Below, in pieces: positions 8,275 through 17,375 of a stretch of DNA of 64,000 bases. Source of the stretch: Opacimonas sp002292215 (GTDB lineage: Bacteria > Pseudomonadota > Gammaproteobacteria > Enterobacterales > Alteromonadaceae); contig OX044360.1 in the NCBI GenBank assembly GCA_943846745.1, positions 2,046,001 through 2,110,000 on the forward strand, written 5' to 3'. Both the position numbers and the translations under genes were made by a program. The notes beneath the pieces were generated by a model, which ran no database searches, was not told the origin of the DNA, and saw nothing but the letters and a program-made list of their open reading frames with translations. The stretch's first letter is position 1; each line of letters starts with the position of its first letter.

Positions 8275-10005
8275 ATGGAATCACAACGTAGTTTTATGCT
8301 TATTGCCCTTGCACTAGTGAGTTTTTTACTATGGCAGGAATGGCAGTCAGCATACGGGCCAAAAGCGGTCACGCCAGTTGAGCAAACACAAAACGAATTA
8401 GCATTACCAGAGGCAAAATTTGTCGCAAGTACTAATTTGACTGTTCCTAATTCAGTAAATAGCTCAGTAAATAACTCGACAGAAAATGCAGCTACTAACA
8501 GTGCAGTTGACGTACCAGCCGGTATGGCTAGTCAACCTACTGTCCCTGTTATGCAAAATCAACAAGGTCAAAGTGAGCGTTTTGTTGATGTTGTCACAGA
8601 TACATTATTGGTAACAATTGATTTATTAGGTGGCGATGTAATTAAAGCCAACTTAGTTAAATATCCTGTTACTAAAGGTTCTAGCGATTCTTATAGCTTA
8701 TTACGTCCTAACGCAGCTGCATTATATGTGGCGCAAAGTGGATTAATCGGCACTAATGGTCCAGATGCTAATCCTGCAGGTCGTCCTTTATACACAACAA
8801 GCAGCATGCAATATACGTTAAATAATGACACCTTATCAGTACCACTTAGTTGGGTCGGGAATGATGGTATACAAATTACTAAAACGTTTATCTTTACCCG
8901 TGGTAGTCATGCGATAGAGTTACAACAAACTGTTGCTAATAACTCGATTAATACCGCAATCGTTCAGCCCTATGCTCAACTTAAACAAACCTTCGCTTTA
9001 CCTGAAGGTAACATGTTCATGCCAACTTATCGTGGCGCAGCATATGGTACGGATCAAGAACAGTATCAAAAACATCCGTTTAGCGATATTGAAGAAGAAA
9101 ATCTACGCGTAGCAACCCCTGCCGGTTGGATTGCGATGATCGAGCATTACTTCTTATCTGCATGGGTGCCGCCACAAGATAAAACAAATACCATTTATAC
9201 TCGTTCAATTAATAACGAATATGCCACAATTGGTTACACTTCTGAGCCAGTAAGTATTGCTGCCGGTACTCAAACCATCTTAGAAAGTGTCCTCTATCTT
9301 GGTCCTAAAGACCAGGATACACTTAAGCTATATGCCACAGGCTTAAACTTAACTGTTGATTATGGCTTTTTATGGTTTATCTCTGAATGGTTATTCTGGT
9401 TACTACAAATTATTCAAGGTGTGGTTGTAAACTGGGGCGTCGCAATTATCATCATTACTATTATTGTTAAAGGGATCATGTATCCGTTAACCAAAAAGCA
9501 ATATGAATCAATGGCGAAGATGCGCGTATTAGCGCCTAAAATGACTCAATTGAAAGACCGATTTGGCGATGACCGCCAAAAGATGTCACAAGCTATGATG
9601 GAGCTGTATAAGAAAGAAAAGGTCAACCCTATGGGTGGCTGTTTCCCTCTATTACTGCAAATGCCAATATTCTTAGCTCTTTATTGGGTATTCCTAGAAA
9701 GTGTTGAATTGCGCCAAGCTGACTTTGTATTGTGGATCACGGATTTATCGACTAAAGACCCATTCTTTGTTTTACCTGTGTTAACTGGTATTTCAATGTA
9801 CATGCTTCAGAAGTTACAGCCAATGACGGTAACCGATGAAATGCAAAAGAAAATCATGCAGTTTATGCCTGTCATGATGACTATTTTCTTTATGTGGTTC
9901 CCAGCCGGTCTAGTATTGTATTGGTTAGTAAGTAATATTATTACGTTGGTTCAAGCAAAAATAATTTATGCATCAATGGAAAAACGTGGCATAAAAGCAC
10001 ACTAG
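8275..10005 (+). CDS. yidC: Membrane protein insertase YidC
   Basis: Inner-membrane insertase that acts alone or with SecYEG. The 576 residues have an N-terminal transmembrane segment (SFMLIALALVSFLLW), a long periplasmic P1 domain starting with a low-complexity Asn/Ser linker (about 55-95), and the five-helix catalytic core from about 360. Core motifs KGIMYPLTKKQYESMAKM and MPIFLALYWVFLESVELR are clear. Gram-negative type, a little longer than E. coli (548) because of the linker. Followed by a terminator. Confidence 0.97.
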   Translation: MESQRSFMLIALALVSFLLWQEWQSAYGPKAVTPVEQTQNELALPEAKFVASTNLTVPNSVNSSVNNSTENAATNSAVDVPAGMASQPTVPVMQNQQGQSERFVDVVTDTLLVTIDLLGGDVIKANLVKYPVTKGSSDSYSLLRPNAAALYVAQSGLIGTNGPDANPAGRPLYTTSSMQYTLNNDTLSVPLSWVGNDGIQITKTFIFTRGSHAIELQQTVANNSINTAIVQPYAQLKQTFALPEGNMFMPTYRGAAYGTDQEQYQKHPFSDIEEENLRVATPAGWIAMIEHYFLSAWVPPQDKTNTIYTRSINNEYATIGYTSEPVSIAAGTQTILESVLYLGPKDQDTLKLYATGLNLTVDYGFLWFISEWLFWLLQIIQGVVVNWGVAIIIITIIVKGIMYPLTKKQYESMAKMRVLAPKMTQLKDRFGDDRQKMSQAMMELYKKEKVNPMGGCFPLLLQMPIFLALYWVFLESVELRQADFVLWITDLSTKDPFFVLPVLTGISMYMLQKLQPMTVTDEMQKKIMQFMPVMMTIFFMWFPAGLVLYWLVSNIITLVQAKIIYASMEKRGIKAH

Positions 10006-10028
10006 TTTTCAGACCAAAATATGATATA

Positions 10029-10075
10029 AGCCGTTTGTTTCAAGCTCTGTCTTGATGAAGCAAACGGCTTTTTTA
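10029..10075 (+). terminator. Rho-independent terminator after yidC
   Basis: AGCCGTTTG pairs with CAAACGGCT, extended by TTTCA/TGAAG, followed by TTTTTTATT. It closes the rpmH-yidC transcript. Confidence 0.85.
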
Positions 10076-10146
10076 TTGGCAAATTGTACTTGTGACCTAA
10101 AAGCACCGTATAATATATAACAACCATTTTTTATAAGGAATACACC

Positions 10147-10629
10147 ATGCCTACTTTTGATATTGTCTCTGAAATTAATAAAGTTGAAGTCGCTAATGCT
10201 GTTGATAACGCCAATCGTGAACTTGCGACTCGATTTGATTTTCGTGGCGTTGAAGCCTCATTTGAATTAGTTGGCGAAACTGTTGAAATAGTTGGTGAAG
10301 GTGAGTTTCAACTGAAGCAGATGATGGATATCTTACGCAACTCTTGTGTAAAACGGGGGGTTGACACCAAATCGTTAGATATGCAAAGTGTAGATCGTAG
10401 TGGGAAATTGCATAAACAAAAGGTTGTTTTCCAAGAAGGTATTGACCAAGAAACGGCTAAAAAAATCATCAAATTGATTAAAGATGCAAAGATGAAAGTG
10501 CAAACAGCCATTCAAGGTGAAAAACTACGTGTGACTGGTAAAAAACGCGATGATCTTCAACAAGTCATGCAATTAGTTAAAACGGCTGATTTAGGTCAAC
10601 CGTTTCAGTTTGAAAACTTCCGAGATTAA
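10147..10629 (+). CDS. yajQ: YajQ-family nucleotide-binding protein
   Basis: A 160-residue protein of the YajQ/UPF0234 family; members bind cyclic di-GMP in some bacteria. The start MPTFDIVSEINKVEVANAVD and the block ATRFDFRG are diagnostic, and it ends GQPFQFENFRD. Good Shine-Dalgarno (AAGGAA) before ATG 10147. It lies 6 bp before mnmE, so the two may form one transcript, which is an inference from spacing. Confidence 0.93.
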   Translation: MPTFDIVSEINKVEVANAVDNANRELATRFDFRGVEASFELVGETVEIVGEGEFQLKQMMDILRNSCVKRGVDTKSLDMQSVDRSGKLHKQKVVFQEGIDQETAKKIIKLIKDAKMKVQTAIQGEKLRVTGKKRDDLQQVMQLVKTADLGQPFQFENFRD

Positions 10630-10635
10630 TTCACT

Positions 10636-12042
10636 ATGAGTGTTGTTGATCAAGTTACTCCTGCACCTAACTTATTCCATCAAGATACTATTGTGGCGCA
10701 AGCTACCGCTATAGGGAAAGGCGGCGTAGGGATCATTCGAGTATCAGGACCACAAGCGCAAGTAGTGGCTAAGGCTATTATAGGTCATTGCCCTGCCCCG
10801 CGTTACGCCCATTATGGTGACTTTAAAGGCAGCGATGGAACCGTACTTGATCAAGGAATAGCACTATTTTTTCCCAATCCACATTCTTTTACTGGCGAAG
10901 ATGTCCTTGAATTACAAGGGCATGGTGGTCAGATAATTATGGATATGCTGATCCAAGCTATTCTTTCTCAGCCACACATTCGTTTAGCCAAACCTGGAGA
11001 ATTTTCAGAACGGGCGTTTTTAAATGATAAATTAGATTTAGCACAAGCCGAAGCGATTGCAGATTTAATTGATGCATCATCCGAGCAAGCTGCGCGAAGT
11101 GCACTACGTTCATTACAAGGTGAGTTTTCAAAACGTATCAATGAACTAGTAGAAAGTATTATTCATTTACGCATGTATGTGGAAGCCGCGATTGATTTTC
11201 CTGAAGAAGAAATCGATTTTTTGTCTGATGGTAAGGTCCAAGGCGACTTAAACCATATTGTAGCGACACTTGCTAGCGTGCAACAACAGGCAAAACAAGG
11301 CAGTATTTTACGCGAAGGCATGCAAGTAGTTATTGCCGGGCGTCCTAACGCTGGTAAATCGAGTTTACTCAATGCTTTGTCTGGCAGAGATGCGGCTATT
11401 GTCACTGAAATTGCAGGTACGACACGGGATGTGCTGTCTGAGCATATTCACATAGATGGGATGCCGCTGCATATCATCGATACAGCAGGGCTCAGAGATA
11501 GCCCAGATATTGTCGAACAAATTGGGATTGAACGGGCATGGCAAGCTATTCAAAATGCTGATCGAGTGTTGTTTATGGTTGATAGCCATACTCAAGCTGA
11601 TGACAGTACTGATCCTCATCAAATTTGGCCTGAATTTATGGCTAAATTACCTGCTGAATTAGGCGTGACAGTGATCCGTAACAAAGCAGATTTGAGTGGT
11701 GCGCCTGTTGGTTTTAGTAATGATCATGGTTATCCAACATTTACTATTAGTGCAGCATTACATGATGGCGTAGATCTGGTTACGGCACATTTAAAAGATT
11801 GCATGGGATTTAATACTACTAGCGAAGGTCAGTTTATTGCTCGACGTCGCCATGTATTAGCCATTGAGGATGCGGCTAATCATTTACATACGGGTAAAGA
11901 ACAACTCGAATTGAATTTTGCTGGTGAATTACTAGCTGAAGAATTACGTTTAGCGCAACTATCCTTAAATGAAATTACCGGTGAATTTAGTTCGGATGAT
12001 TTGTTGGGTAAAATTTTCTCTTCATTTTGTATTGGTAAATAA
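10636..12042 (+). CDS. mnmE: tRNA modification GTPase MnmE
   Basis: With MnmG it makes 5-(carboxymethyl)aminomethyluridine at wobble U34 of certain tRNAs. The 468 residues carry an N-terminal folate-binding domain, a helical domain, and an inserted G domain: G1 GRPNAGKSS at 235-243, then IAGTTRD and DTAGLRD, with NKAD as G4. The C-terminal CIGK holds the catalytic Cys. Its partner mnmG is on the other side of the putative origin at 17376. mioC follows after 2 bp. Confidence 0.97.
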   Translation: MSVVDQVTPAPNLFHQDTIVAQATAIGKGGVGIIRVSGPQAQVVAKAIIGHCPAPRYAHYGDFKGSDGTVLDQGIALFFPNPHSFTGEDVLELQGHGGQIIMDMLIQAILSQPHIRLAKPGEFSERAFLNDKLDLAQAEAIADLIDASSEQAARSALRSLQGEFSKRINELVESIIHLRMYVEAAIDFPEEEIDFLSDGKVQGDLNHIVATLASVQQQAKQGSILREGMQVVIAGRPNAGKSSLLNALSGRDAAIVTEIAGTTRDVLSEHIHIDGMPLHIIDTAGLRDSPDIVEQIGIERAWQAIQNADRVLFMVDSHTQADDSTDPHQIWPEFMAKLPAELGVTVIRNKADLSGAPVGFSNDHGYPTFTISAALHDGVDLVTAHLKDCMGFNTTSEGQFIARRRHVLAIEDAANHLHTGKEQLELNFAGELLAEELRLAQLSLNEITGEFSSDDLLGKIFSSFCIGK

Positions 12043-12044
12043 AC

Positions 12045-12491
12045 ATGCTGCAAGTTGAAATCATTGTAGGCTCGGTATTAGGTGCAACAGAATATGTAGC
12101 AGATGCAATAGCGGCGGTATGCCCAGAAATTGGGTTAATCGCAAACGTGCATTTTTCTCCAAATTTGGCTGATATTAATCTCGATGCACCATGGATAGTA
12201 TGTAGTTCAACACATGGTGCCGGTGATTTACCGGATAATATTCACGCATTTCATAAACAACTTCAAGACAGCACATTAGCCAATCCGTTTTTAGTCGTGG
12301 GTTTAGGTGACAGTAGCTACGATACTTACTGCCAAGGTGCTCAAACTCTGTATGATACATTGCTACGTACTGGAGCCAATGCACTGCAAGTCCCCTATTT
12401 GGTCGATGTATTACACCACCCTATTCCTGAAGACGTGGTAGTAGCGTGGATCACACCATATTTAACAGCTCTTGCGACTTATGAAGCTTAA
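12045..12491 (+). CDS. mioC: Flavodoxin-like protein MioC
   Basis: A 148-residue FMN-binding flavodoxin, same length as E. coli MioC (147). The phosphate-binding loop is GSVLGATEYVAD, the second loop CSSTHGAGDLPDN, and the third GLGDSSYDTYCQG. In E. coli mioC is directly next to oriC and its transcription passes toward the origin; here four genes lie between mioC and the DnaA-box region. Confidence 0.92.
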   Translation: MLQVEIIVGSVLGATEYVADAIAAVCPEIGLIANVHFSPNLADINLDAPWIVCSSTHGAGDLPDNIHAFHKQLQDSTLANPFLVVGLGDSSYDTYCQGAQTLYDTLLRTGANALQVPYLVDVLHHPIPEDVVVAWITPYLTALATYEA

Positions 12492-12519
12492 ATATGAATA
12501 CGAGTAAAAAGCACAACAT

Positions 12520-13179
12520 ATGAATCAAGCTGAACTGCATGCCTTACAACAGCCTATAAGTCATTACGCACGTGTATTATATTGTGTGTATTTACAACCG
12601 CATGCAAATGTATTGAGTGGTGCAAGTGAACCTATTAAAAATAAAGCTATAGGAAAGTTATTAGGGGATCAATACAATACTTTTACACAAGGTAGACAGA
12701 TTAATTCAGTGATCCAAGAATTAATAGATGTAGGGTTAGTCAATATCAATGCTAAAACTGATCTTTCGCGCAGTATACAAGATCAACGTGTTGCACTACC
12801 ATTAATGGTGTTAAAAGATGATGCCTATCAGATTTTGCATGGTGCTATAGCCCCTATGCATGGACAGTGGTTACCCGATGAAACCTTGTATCAAGAATTA
12901 TCATCCTTAGTTGGATTAATAGATAAAAGTTATACATTGGAAGATGTCGGTGAGTTTGTCGCCTATTGGTTAGGCCGACCACAAAATCGCTTTACCTTGT
13001 TTCAATGGACCCAGAAATTTGTATTACAACGTAAGCAATTTGCTCAGCGTGGTAACAGACAGCAAACGGCACAAACAGTGATAGGCAGTCAGCAAGTAAA
13101 AACTACCGCGGGTATAGTGGCTGATGATAAAACCCGAGCGCTAGTTGAAAAATATAATAAACCTAATAACGAAGATTGA
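12520..13179 (+). CDS. DnaT-like primosomal/ssDNA-binding protein
   Basis: A 219-residue protein. An N-terminal region (about 10-75, ARVLYCVYLQPHANVLSG and so on) looks like a winged-helix-type fold, and a C-terminal block at about 145-173 (EFVAYWLGRPQNRFTLFQW) resembles the DnaT ssDNA-binding domain, where aromatic residues contact DNA. The tail is Gln/Thr-rich. The next gene is a DnaC-like AAA+ ATPase overlapping or adjoining the stop codon, the same pair as dnaT-dnaC in E. coli. The inferred role is replicative helicase loading or restart. The location between mioC and oriC is suggestive. Confidence 0.75.
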   Translation: MNQAELHALQQPISHYARVLYCVYLQPHANVLSGASEPIKNKAIGKLLGDQYNTFTQGRQINSVIQELIDVGLVNINAKTDLSRSIQDQRVALPLMVLKDDAYQILHGAIAPMHGQWLPDETLYQELSSLVGLIDKSYTLEDVGEFVAYWLGRPQNRFTLFQWTQKFVLQRKQFAQRGNRQQTAQTVIGSQQVKTTAGIVADDKTRALVEKYNKPNNED

Positions 13180-13186
13180 GAATAAT

Positions 13187-13195
13187 TGTGGATAA
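13187..13195 (-). promoter_or_regulatory. DnaA box spanning the start codon of the DnaC-like gene
   Basis: TGTGGATAA, the exact complement of the consensus TTATCCACA, covers the probable GTG start (13188-13190) of the helicase-loader gene. It could let DnaA repress this gene or act as an extra box near the origin; it might also be chance. Confidence 0.5.
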
Positions 13196-14108
13196 TATTG
13201 CAGATAAAATTGATCGTTTAGCCAAAACGCTAGGGAAGCGTACCCCTCTGGAAAAAGATTATATTAGCTATGAAAACTTACGTAGTGATTATGAATCTAA
13301 GGCTAATGCAGAGATCAGGCAATTACAACACGCAACCAAAAAAGATCGCATCGCGTCTTTGCATGGTAATGCCGATCTAAATCCTGATTGGCGTTTTAAT
13401 ACATTAGTTAATGATGCTGATGATGTAAATGAAGCAATTAGTATCGCCCAGTCTTTTATTGCGGCACATGACGATCCGCACTGGCGCAATAATAGTTCAC
13501 ACATGATGATTTTTTATGGGGATTATGGCCGAGGTAAATCTCATATTGCCGGTGCTATTGCGCATGAATTAATAGAAAAATATGAAACGAGCGTTTTATA
13601 TCGTCAGTTAAGCTCACTCTTAGATATGCGTTTTTTCTCTTATGATTTTAATTCTAAAGATAGTGTGGGTGAAAATTTCCGTCGTCTGCAACGTGATTTA
13701 CTCAATGTTGATTTACTTATATTAGATGAAGTATGTGTCAATGAAACGATGCTTAAGAAAAATGCCCAAAGCTGGTTAGGTAACCTGCTTCGCCAACGAT
13801 TAGTGAATCACAAAAACTGCATACTGATCACTAACCATGAGTTAGCTGATTTAGAAATTGCATTAGGTAAGTATTGTGCAGAATCAATTAATGAATATGA
13901 TAAGTACAAGGTACGTTTTACAGGTCCAAGTCGCCGTGAACAGCTTGGTCCAGAAGCTATTAGTAGCACTCCAGTGCATCAATCTGCTGGTACGCCGCAA
14001 AATGCAGGTCAAACTTATTCACAAAGCCCTGCGCAAAGTCCGACACACAGTAACTATACTAATAGACCGCAAGGCGGTTACCGACCTGGACAGGACTTAT
14101 ACAAGTAA
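13188..14108 (+). CDS. DnaC-like AAA+ helicase loader
   Basis: Predicted ATPase of the DnaC/IstB-like class, which loads the replicative helicase DnaB. Starting at GTG 13188 (TTGAGA just upstream) it has 306 residues; a TTG at 13176 overlapping the previous stop is the alternative. An N-terminal helical part holds DWRFNTLVNDADD, Walker A GDYGRGKSH is at about 111-119, Walker B LLILDEV at about 176-182, and sensor-type ILITNHE follows. The last 60 residues are low-complexity (Gln/Ser/Pro/Thr). Longer than E. coli DnaC (245) because of this tail. It forms a two-gene unit with the DnaT-like gene. Confidence 0.8.
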   Translation: MDNIADKIDRLAKTLGKRTPLEKDYISYENLRSDYESKANAEIRQLQHATKKDRIASLHGNADLNPDWRFNTLVNDADDVNEAISIAQSFIAAHDDPHWRNNSSHMMIFYGDYGRGKSHIAGAIAHELIEKYETSVLYRQLSSLLDMRFFSYDFNSKDSVGENFRRLQRDLLNVDLLILDEVCVNETMLKKNAQSWLGNLLRQRLVNHKNCILITNHELADLEIALGKYCAESINEYDKYKVRFTGPSRREQLGPEAISSTPVHQSAGTPQNAGQTYSQSPAQSPTHSNYTNRPQGGYRPGQDLYK

Positions 14109-14162
14109 CTGTTTTAGCAGCTAATTTTTATGTCAATTTTAGCGGCTATTTCAGTTCAAAAA

Positions 14163-15098
14163 TTATAATTCACTTAAGTGAGGTAAGGCGTTAAATGCGC
14201 CTTTCTTTTCACAGGTTTTTGCCCCAATTTGACTCGCAAACTTAACTGCTTTAAACAAAGTGTCAGCATCAAATGATTGGGTTGATGTGATTTTGTGCAT
14301 AGAACAGTAACTCAAAAAACCACTGATAAATCCATCACCCGCACCAGTGGTATCAACCACTTTTTGAGGCATAAAAGGTGTGATCTGAAGGTTATCCACT
14401 GATCTATTCATCACAGTGATAGGATTAGCTCCATCAGTAATCAAAATCACCGCACCATTAGCAATATTGTCATTGATGATTGTTGTAAAGTTGGGGATAA
14501 CCGTTTCTAAATGCGCATATTCTTCTTTACTAAATTTTAAAATATCCGCCAAGATCATTAAATCACCTACTCTCTCTGGTAAATACTGAACTTGCTCTGC
14601 TGGCCACAGGTTTTCTCGTAAATTAACATCAAGACTGATTAACGTACCGGTTTTTTGGATTGCCATTAAACCCAATAACGTCGCGTTATGATTAGCTGGC
14701 AAGGTCGACGTATTAGAACATAAATGAATAATGTCGCCAGTAGTGAATGGATAAGCGGTTATCGACTTAGTAGTGAAATCTAAATCTGCAGTATTATGAC
14801 GATAAAATTGAAACGATCGCTCACCATAATAATCCAAACTCACTAAAACCAAGGCTGTAGAATGTGAAGATATAGGGCTATATGCTAGTTCCACTCCAAC
14901 AGCCTGTAATTCTGTAGTAAGTAATCGCCCCATCGCATCACTGCTCAACGTGCCAATAAAAACACTTTTTTGTCCTAATTTAGCGACACCGACCGCTACG
15001 TTTGCTGGTGCACCACCAGCGCATTTAACACAGTGTGACGAATCGTTATCCGCAGGTAGTAAATCAATTAATGCTTCACCAAATGAAATAATAGCCAT
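14163..15098 (-). CDS. scrK: Fructokinase (PfkB family)
   Basis: ATP-dependent sugar kinase, 311 residues. The start MAIISFGEALIDLLP and the GGAPANVAVGVAKLG block (28-42) are typical of bacterial fructokinases. The PfkB signature DTTGAGDGF has the catalytic base Asp255. It is divergent from a sucrose phosphorylase gene 101 bp away, so the likely job is phosphorylating the fructose released from sucrose. A palindrome at 15165-15178 lies between the two genes. It converges on the DnaC-like gene with 54 bp between and no clear terminator seen. Confidence 0.88.
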   Translation of the reverse strand: MAIISFGEALIDLLPADNDSSHCVKCAGGAPANVAVGVAKLGQKSVFIGTLSSDAMGRLLTTELQAVGVELAYSPISSHSTALVLVSLDYYGERSFQFYRHNTADLDFTTKSITAYPFTTGDIIHLCSNTSTLPANHNATLLGLMAIQKTGTLISLDVNLRENLWPAEQVQYLPERVGDLMILADILKFSKEEYAHLETVIPNFTTIINDNIANGAVILITDGANPITVMNRSVDNLQITPFMPQKVVDTTGAGDGFISGFLSYCSMHKITSTQSFDADTLFKAVKFASQIGAKTCEKKGAFNALPHLSEL

Positions 15099-15164
15099 AT
15101 AAACGCTCCTATTTAAAAATTTTGTATTGTATTTATGTAAATACGATGTAAACTTATGATATAA

Positions 15165-15178
15165 CTTAATCGATTAAG
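15165..15178. promoter_or_regulatory. LacI-type operator palindrome between scrK and sucrose phosphorylase
   Basis: CTTAATCGATTAAG is a perfect 14-bp palindrome with the central CG typical of LacI-family operators. It sits in the divergent spacer, just upstream of the sucrose phosphorylase ribosome site, and would fit control by a ScrR-like repressor. No such regulator is coded in the window. Confidence 0.6.
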
Positions 15179-15199
15179 AATCAAACTAAAGGTTGTGAA

Positions 15200-16681
15200 A
15201 TGTCACTAAAAAATCAGGTTCAACTTATCACTTACGTAGACCGTTTAGCAAATGGTGGTTTAGATAAACTCAATACACTATTGAGTCATGAATTTGCAAG
15301 CTTGTTTGGTGGTGTCCATTTATTACCTTTCTTCAATCCTATTGATGGTGAAGACGCTGGATTCGATCCCATTGACCATACACAAGTAGACAAACGAATA
15401 GGTACTTGGTCTGATATTGCTAGTATTGGTGCAACTCACGATATTATGGCTGACTTAATCGTCAACCACGTGTCTGCTCAGTCACTCGTATTTCAAGATG
15501 TTTTAGCTCAAGGCTCACAATCGTCTTATTTTGACCTGATCATGACCAAAGAAAAAGTATTTGGGCTAGAAGCTACTCAAGCGGATATAGATAAAATTTA
15601 CCGCCCTCGCCCTACCCCTTGTTTTACCCCTATGACGTGTGCGACTGGGGAAGTAATGAATGTTTGGACCACATTTACCTCTAATCAAATAGATATAGAT
15701 GTTACTGGTGAACAAGGTCAAGCATACTTAGATCGTATTCTAGATACGTTTGAACAAAACAACATAAAGCTCATACGCCTTGATGCTGCAGGTTATGCCA
15801 TTAAAAAAGCAGGGACTAATTGCTTTATGCTAGATGATACATTTGATTTTATCAATGCATTATCAGCCAAGGCCAATAAACGAGGTATGAACTGTCTAGT
15901 CGAAATCCACTCGTATTACAAAACACAAATAGAAATAGCTAAACGCTGTGAAGCCGTTTACGACTTTGCATTGCCGCCATTAGTCCTACACACTTTATTT
16001 AATAATGATGCGCAAGCGTTGTTTGATTGGTTAAGTATCGCACCCCGAAACTGCGTCACAGTATTAGATACACATGATGGCATTGGCATTGTTGATGTTG
16101 GTCCAGAAGGTGATAAGGCAGGATTATTAACGCATGAACAAATTGATAATTTAGTCGAAACTATTCACCATAATTCACAAGATCAAAGTCGTAAAGCTAC
16201 CGGTGCAGCTGCAAGTAATGTTGATTTATATCAAGTAAATTGTACTTACTTAGATGCATTGGGCAACAACAAACAAGACTATTTGTTAGCACGTGCTATC
16301 CAGTTTTTTGCACCAGGGATCCCTCAAGTATATTATGCTGGAGTATTAGGGCTTAACAATGACATGGCATTATTAGCTAAATCACAAGTTGGTCGGGATA
16401 TAAATAGACCTTACTTAGATGATGCTACATTGCAAGATGCGCTTACTACGCCATTTTTTGGTGCTATGAAAACCTTGATTAAATTACGCAATACCCATCC
16501 AGCATTTAATGGTGAATTTACTATCACACTGGATGGGCAGATGTTCAATATGCAGTGGCAATTAGCTGAAGAAGCTATTTGTTTAAATGTAGATATATTG
16601 CAACACACTGCGTCTATAACTACATTTATCAATAATAATATAAAACAAACCATTGATATTAAAGATGAAAGTATAAAATAA
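15200..16681 (+). CDS. Sucrose phosphorylase (GH13_18)
   Basis: Converts sucrose and phosphate to glucose-1-phosphate and fructose in the cytoplasm. The 493 residues align along the length with the Bifidobacterium enzyme: NQVQLITYVDRL start, HLLPFF and AGFDPIDHTQVD, then RIGTW. The catalytic Asp195 is in RLDAAGY, Glu235 in LVEIHSYYK, and the transition-state Asp293 in LDTHDG. AAAGG precedes ATG 15200 at good distance. No sucrose transporter is next to it; a broken secreted-protein start follows downstream. The divergent fructokinase completes the catabolic pair. Confidence 0.92.
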   Translation: MSLKNQVQLITYVDRLANGGLDKLNTLLSHEFASLFGGVHLLPFFNPIDGEDAGFDPIDHTQVDKRIGTWSDIASIGATHDIMADLIVNHVSAQSLVFQDVLAQGSQSSYFDLIMTKEKVFGLEATQADIDKIYRPRPTPCFTPMTCATGEVMNVWTTFTSNQIDIDVTGEQGQAYLDRILDTFEQNNIKLIRLDAAGYAIKKAGTNCFMLDDTFDFINALSAKANKRGMNCLVEIHSYYKTQIEIAKRCEAVYDFALPPLVLHTLFNNDAQALFDWLSIAPRNCVTVLDTHDGIGIVDVGPEGDKAGLLTHEQIDNLVETIHHNSQDQSRKATGAAASNVDLYQVNCTYLDALGNNKQDYLLARAIQFFAPGIPQVYYAGVLGLNNDMALLAKSQVGRDINRPYLDDATLQDALTTPFFGAMKTLIKLRNTHPAFNGEFTITLDGQMFNMQWQLAEEAICLNVDILQHTASITTFINNNIKQTIDIKDESIK

Positions 16682-16778
16682 ACTTATTTACTTACGCTTT
16701 TTACTACTATTTAACCATTGCTTGCGACTACACTGTTAATACTGATACTACATCAATCATTACAACAGGAAAGTCATT

Positions 16779-16961
16779 ATGAATACACTTCACGGCAAGC
16801 AATGGGCTATTACCTCTGTATTTACCACGTTACTTATCGTCATTTCAGCTACTTTTAGCTTATCTATTCATGCCAAAACATTACAATAAACCTTCGCAGC
16901 GTCTCCTAGTGGCGGTTTACAAGTCAAAACTGATACTACACACATCAGGTGGCAACATTAA
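16779..16961 (+). pseudogene. Remnant of a secreted/outer-membrane protein, possibly a porin
   Basis: A good ribosome site (AGGAAAG) precedes ATG 16779. The first 36 codons encode a signal peptide (HGKQWAITSVFTTLLIV to IHAKTLQ), then TAA at 16887-16889. The same frame continues as TFAASPSGGLQVKTDTTHIR to a second stop at 16961. An N-terminal SGGLQVKTD after a signal peptide resembles the start of mature porins of the OprP/phosphate-selective type. I read it as a truncated gene, perhaps once the outer-membrane pore of the sucrose cluster. The function is a guess. Confidence 0.5.
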
Positions 16962-16989
16962 AATAATAAAATAGAATAATATCAATAAC

Positions 16990-17310
16990 TTAATGTAAAT
17001 ATACACATTTATCCACAACTTGATCAAAGCATATACATATATGTGCATAACTACACTAATAACTTGAGATCAACTACTGTATATCAAGATCATAACTTTT
17101 CTTTAAACTAGCCCTGTGGATAACCATGCACTTTATACACAGTATATACGCACTTACAAACGGTGCTTAAGGACAGTTATGATCGCTGTAAGTGTTTAAT
17201 TTTAATATAAAAAAAAGGCTTACACACAGAAAACACCTCCCTTAATAATAATAGTAATAATCTATACTCTATTTAAAAGCTTATATATATTAGAGGCGAT
17301 GCTTTTCACA
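16990..17310. other. oriC: Probable chromosomal replication origin (oriC)
   Basis: DnaA boxes: TTATCCACA 17009-17017 (+), TTATGCACA 17042-17050 (-), TTATCCACA 17115-17123 (-), TTATACACA 17133-17141 (+), plus one-mismatch boxes at 16999-17007 and 17220-17228. To the right is an AT-rich unwinding tract (about 17195-17310). It includes TA[A/G] six times in a row at 17243-17260, after a short C-rich run (CACCTCCC), resembling the DnaA-trio layout described in other bacteria. GATC sites are scattered between boxes. The place, directly upstream of mnmG and on the mioC side, matches oriC in E. coli, Vibrio and relatives. Confidence 0.8.
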
Positions 17311-17375
17311 AAGCATTGTTAACTTTCTAGCAAATCAGCTAAAATACAATCGTCAAATTTTATAGGTCAAGTTAC

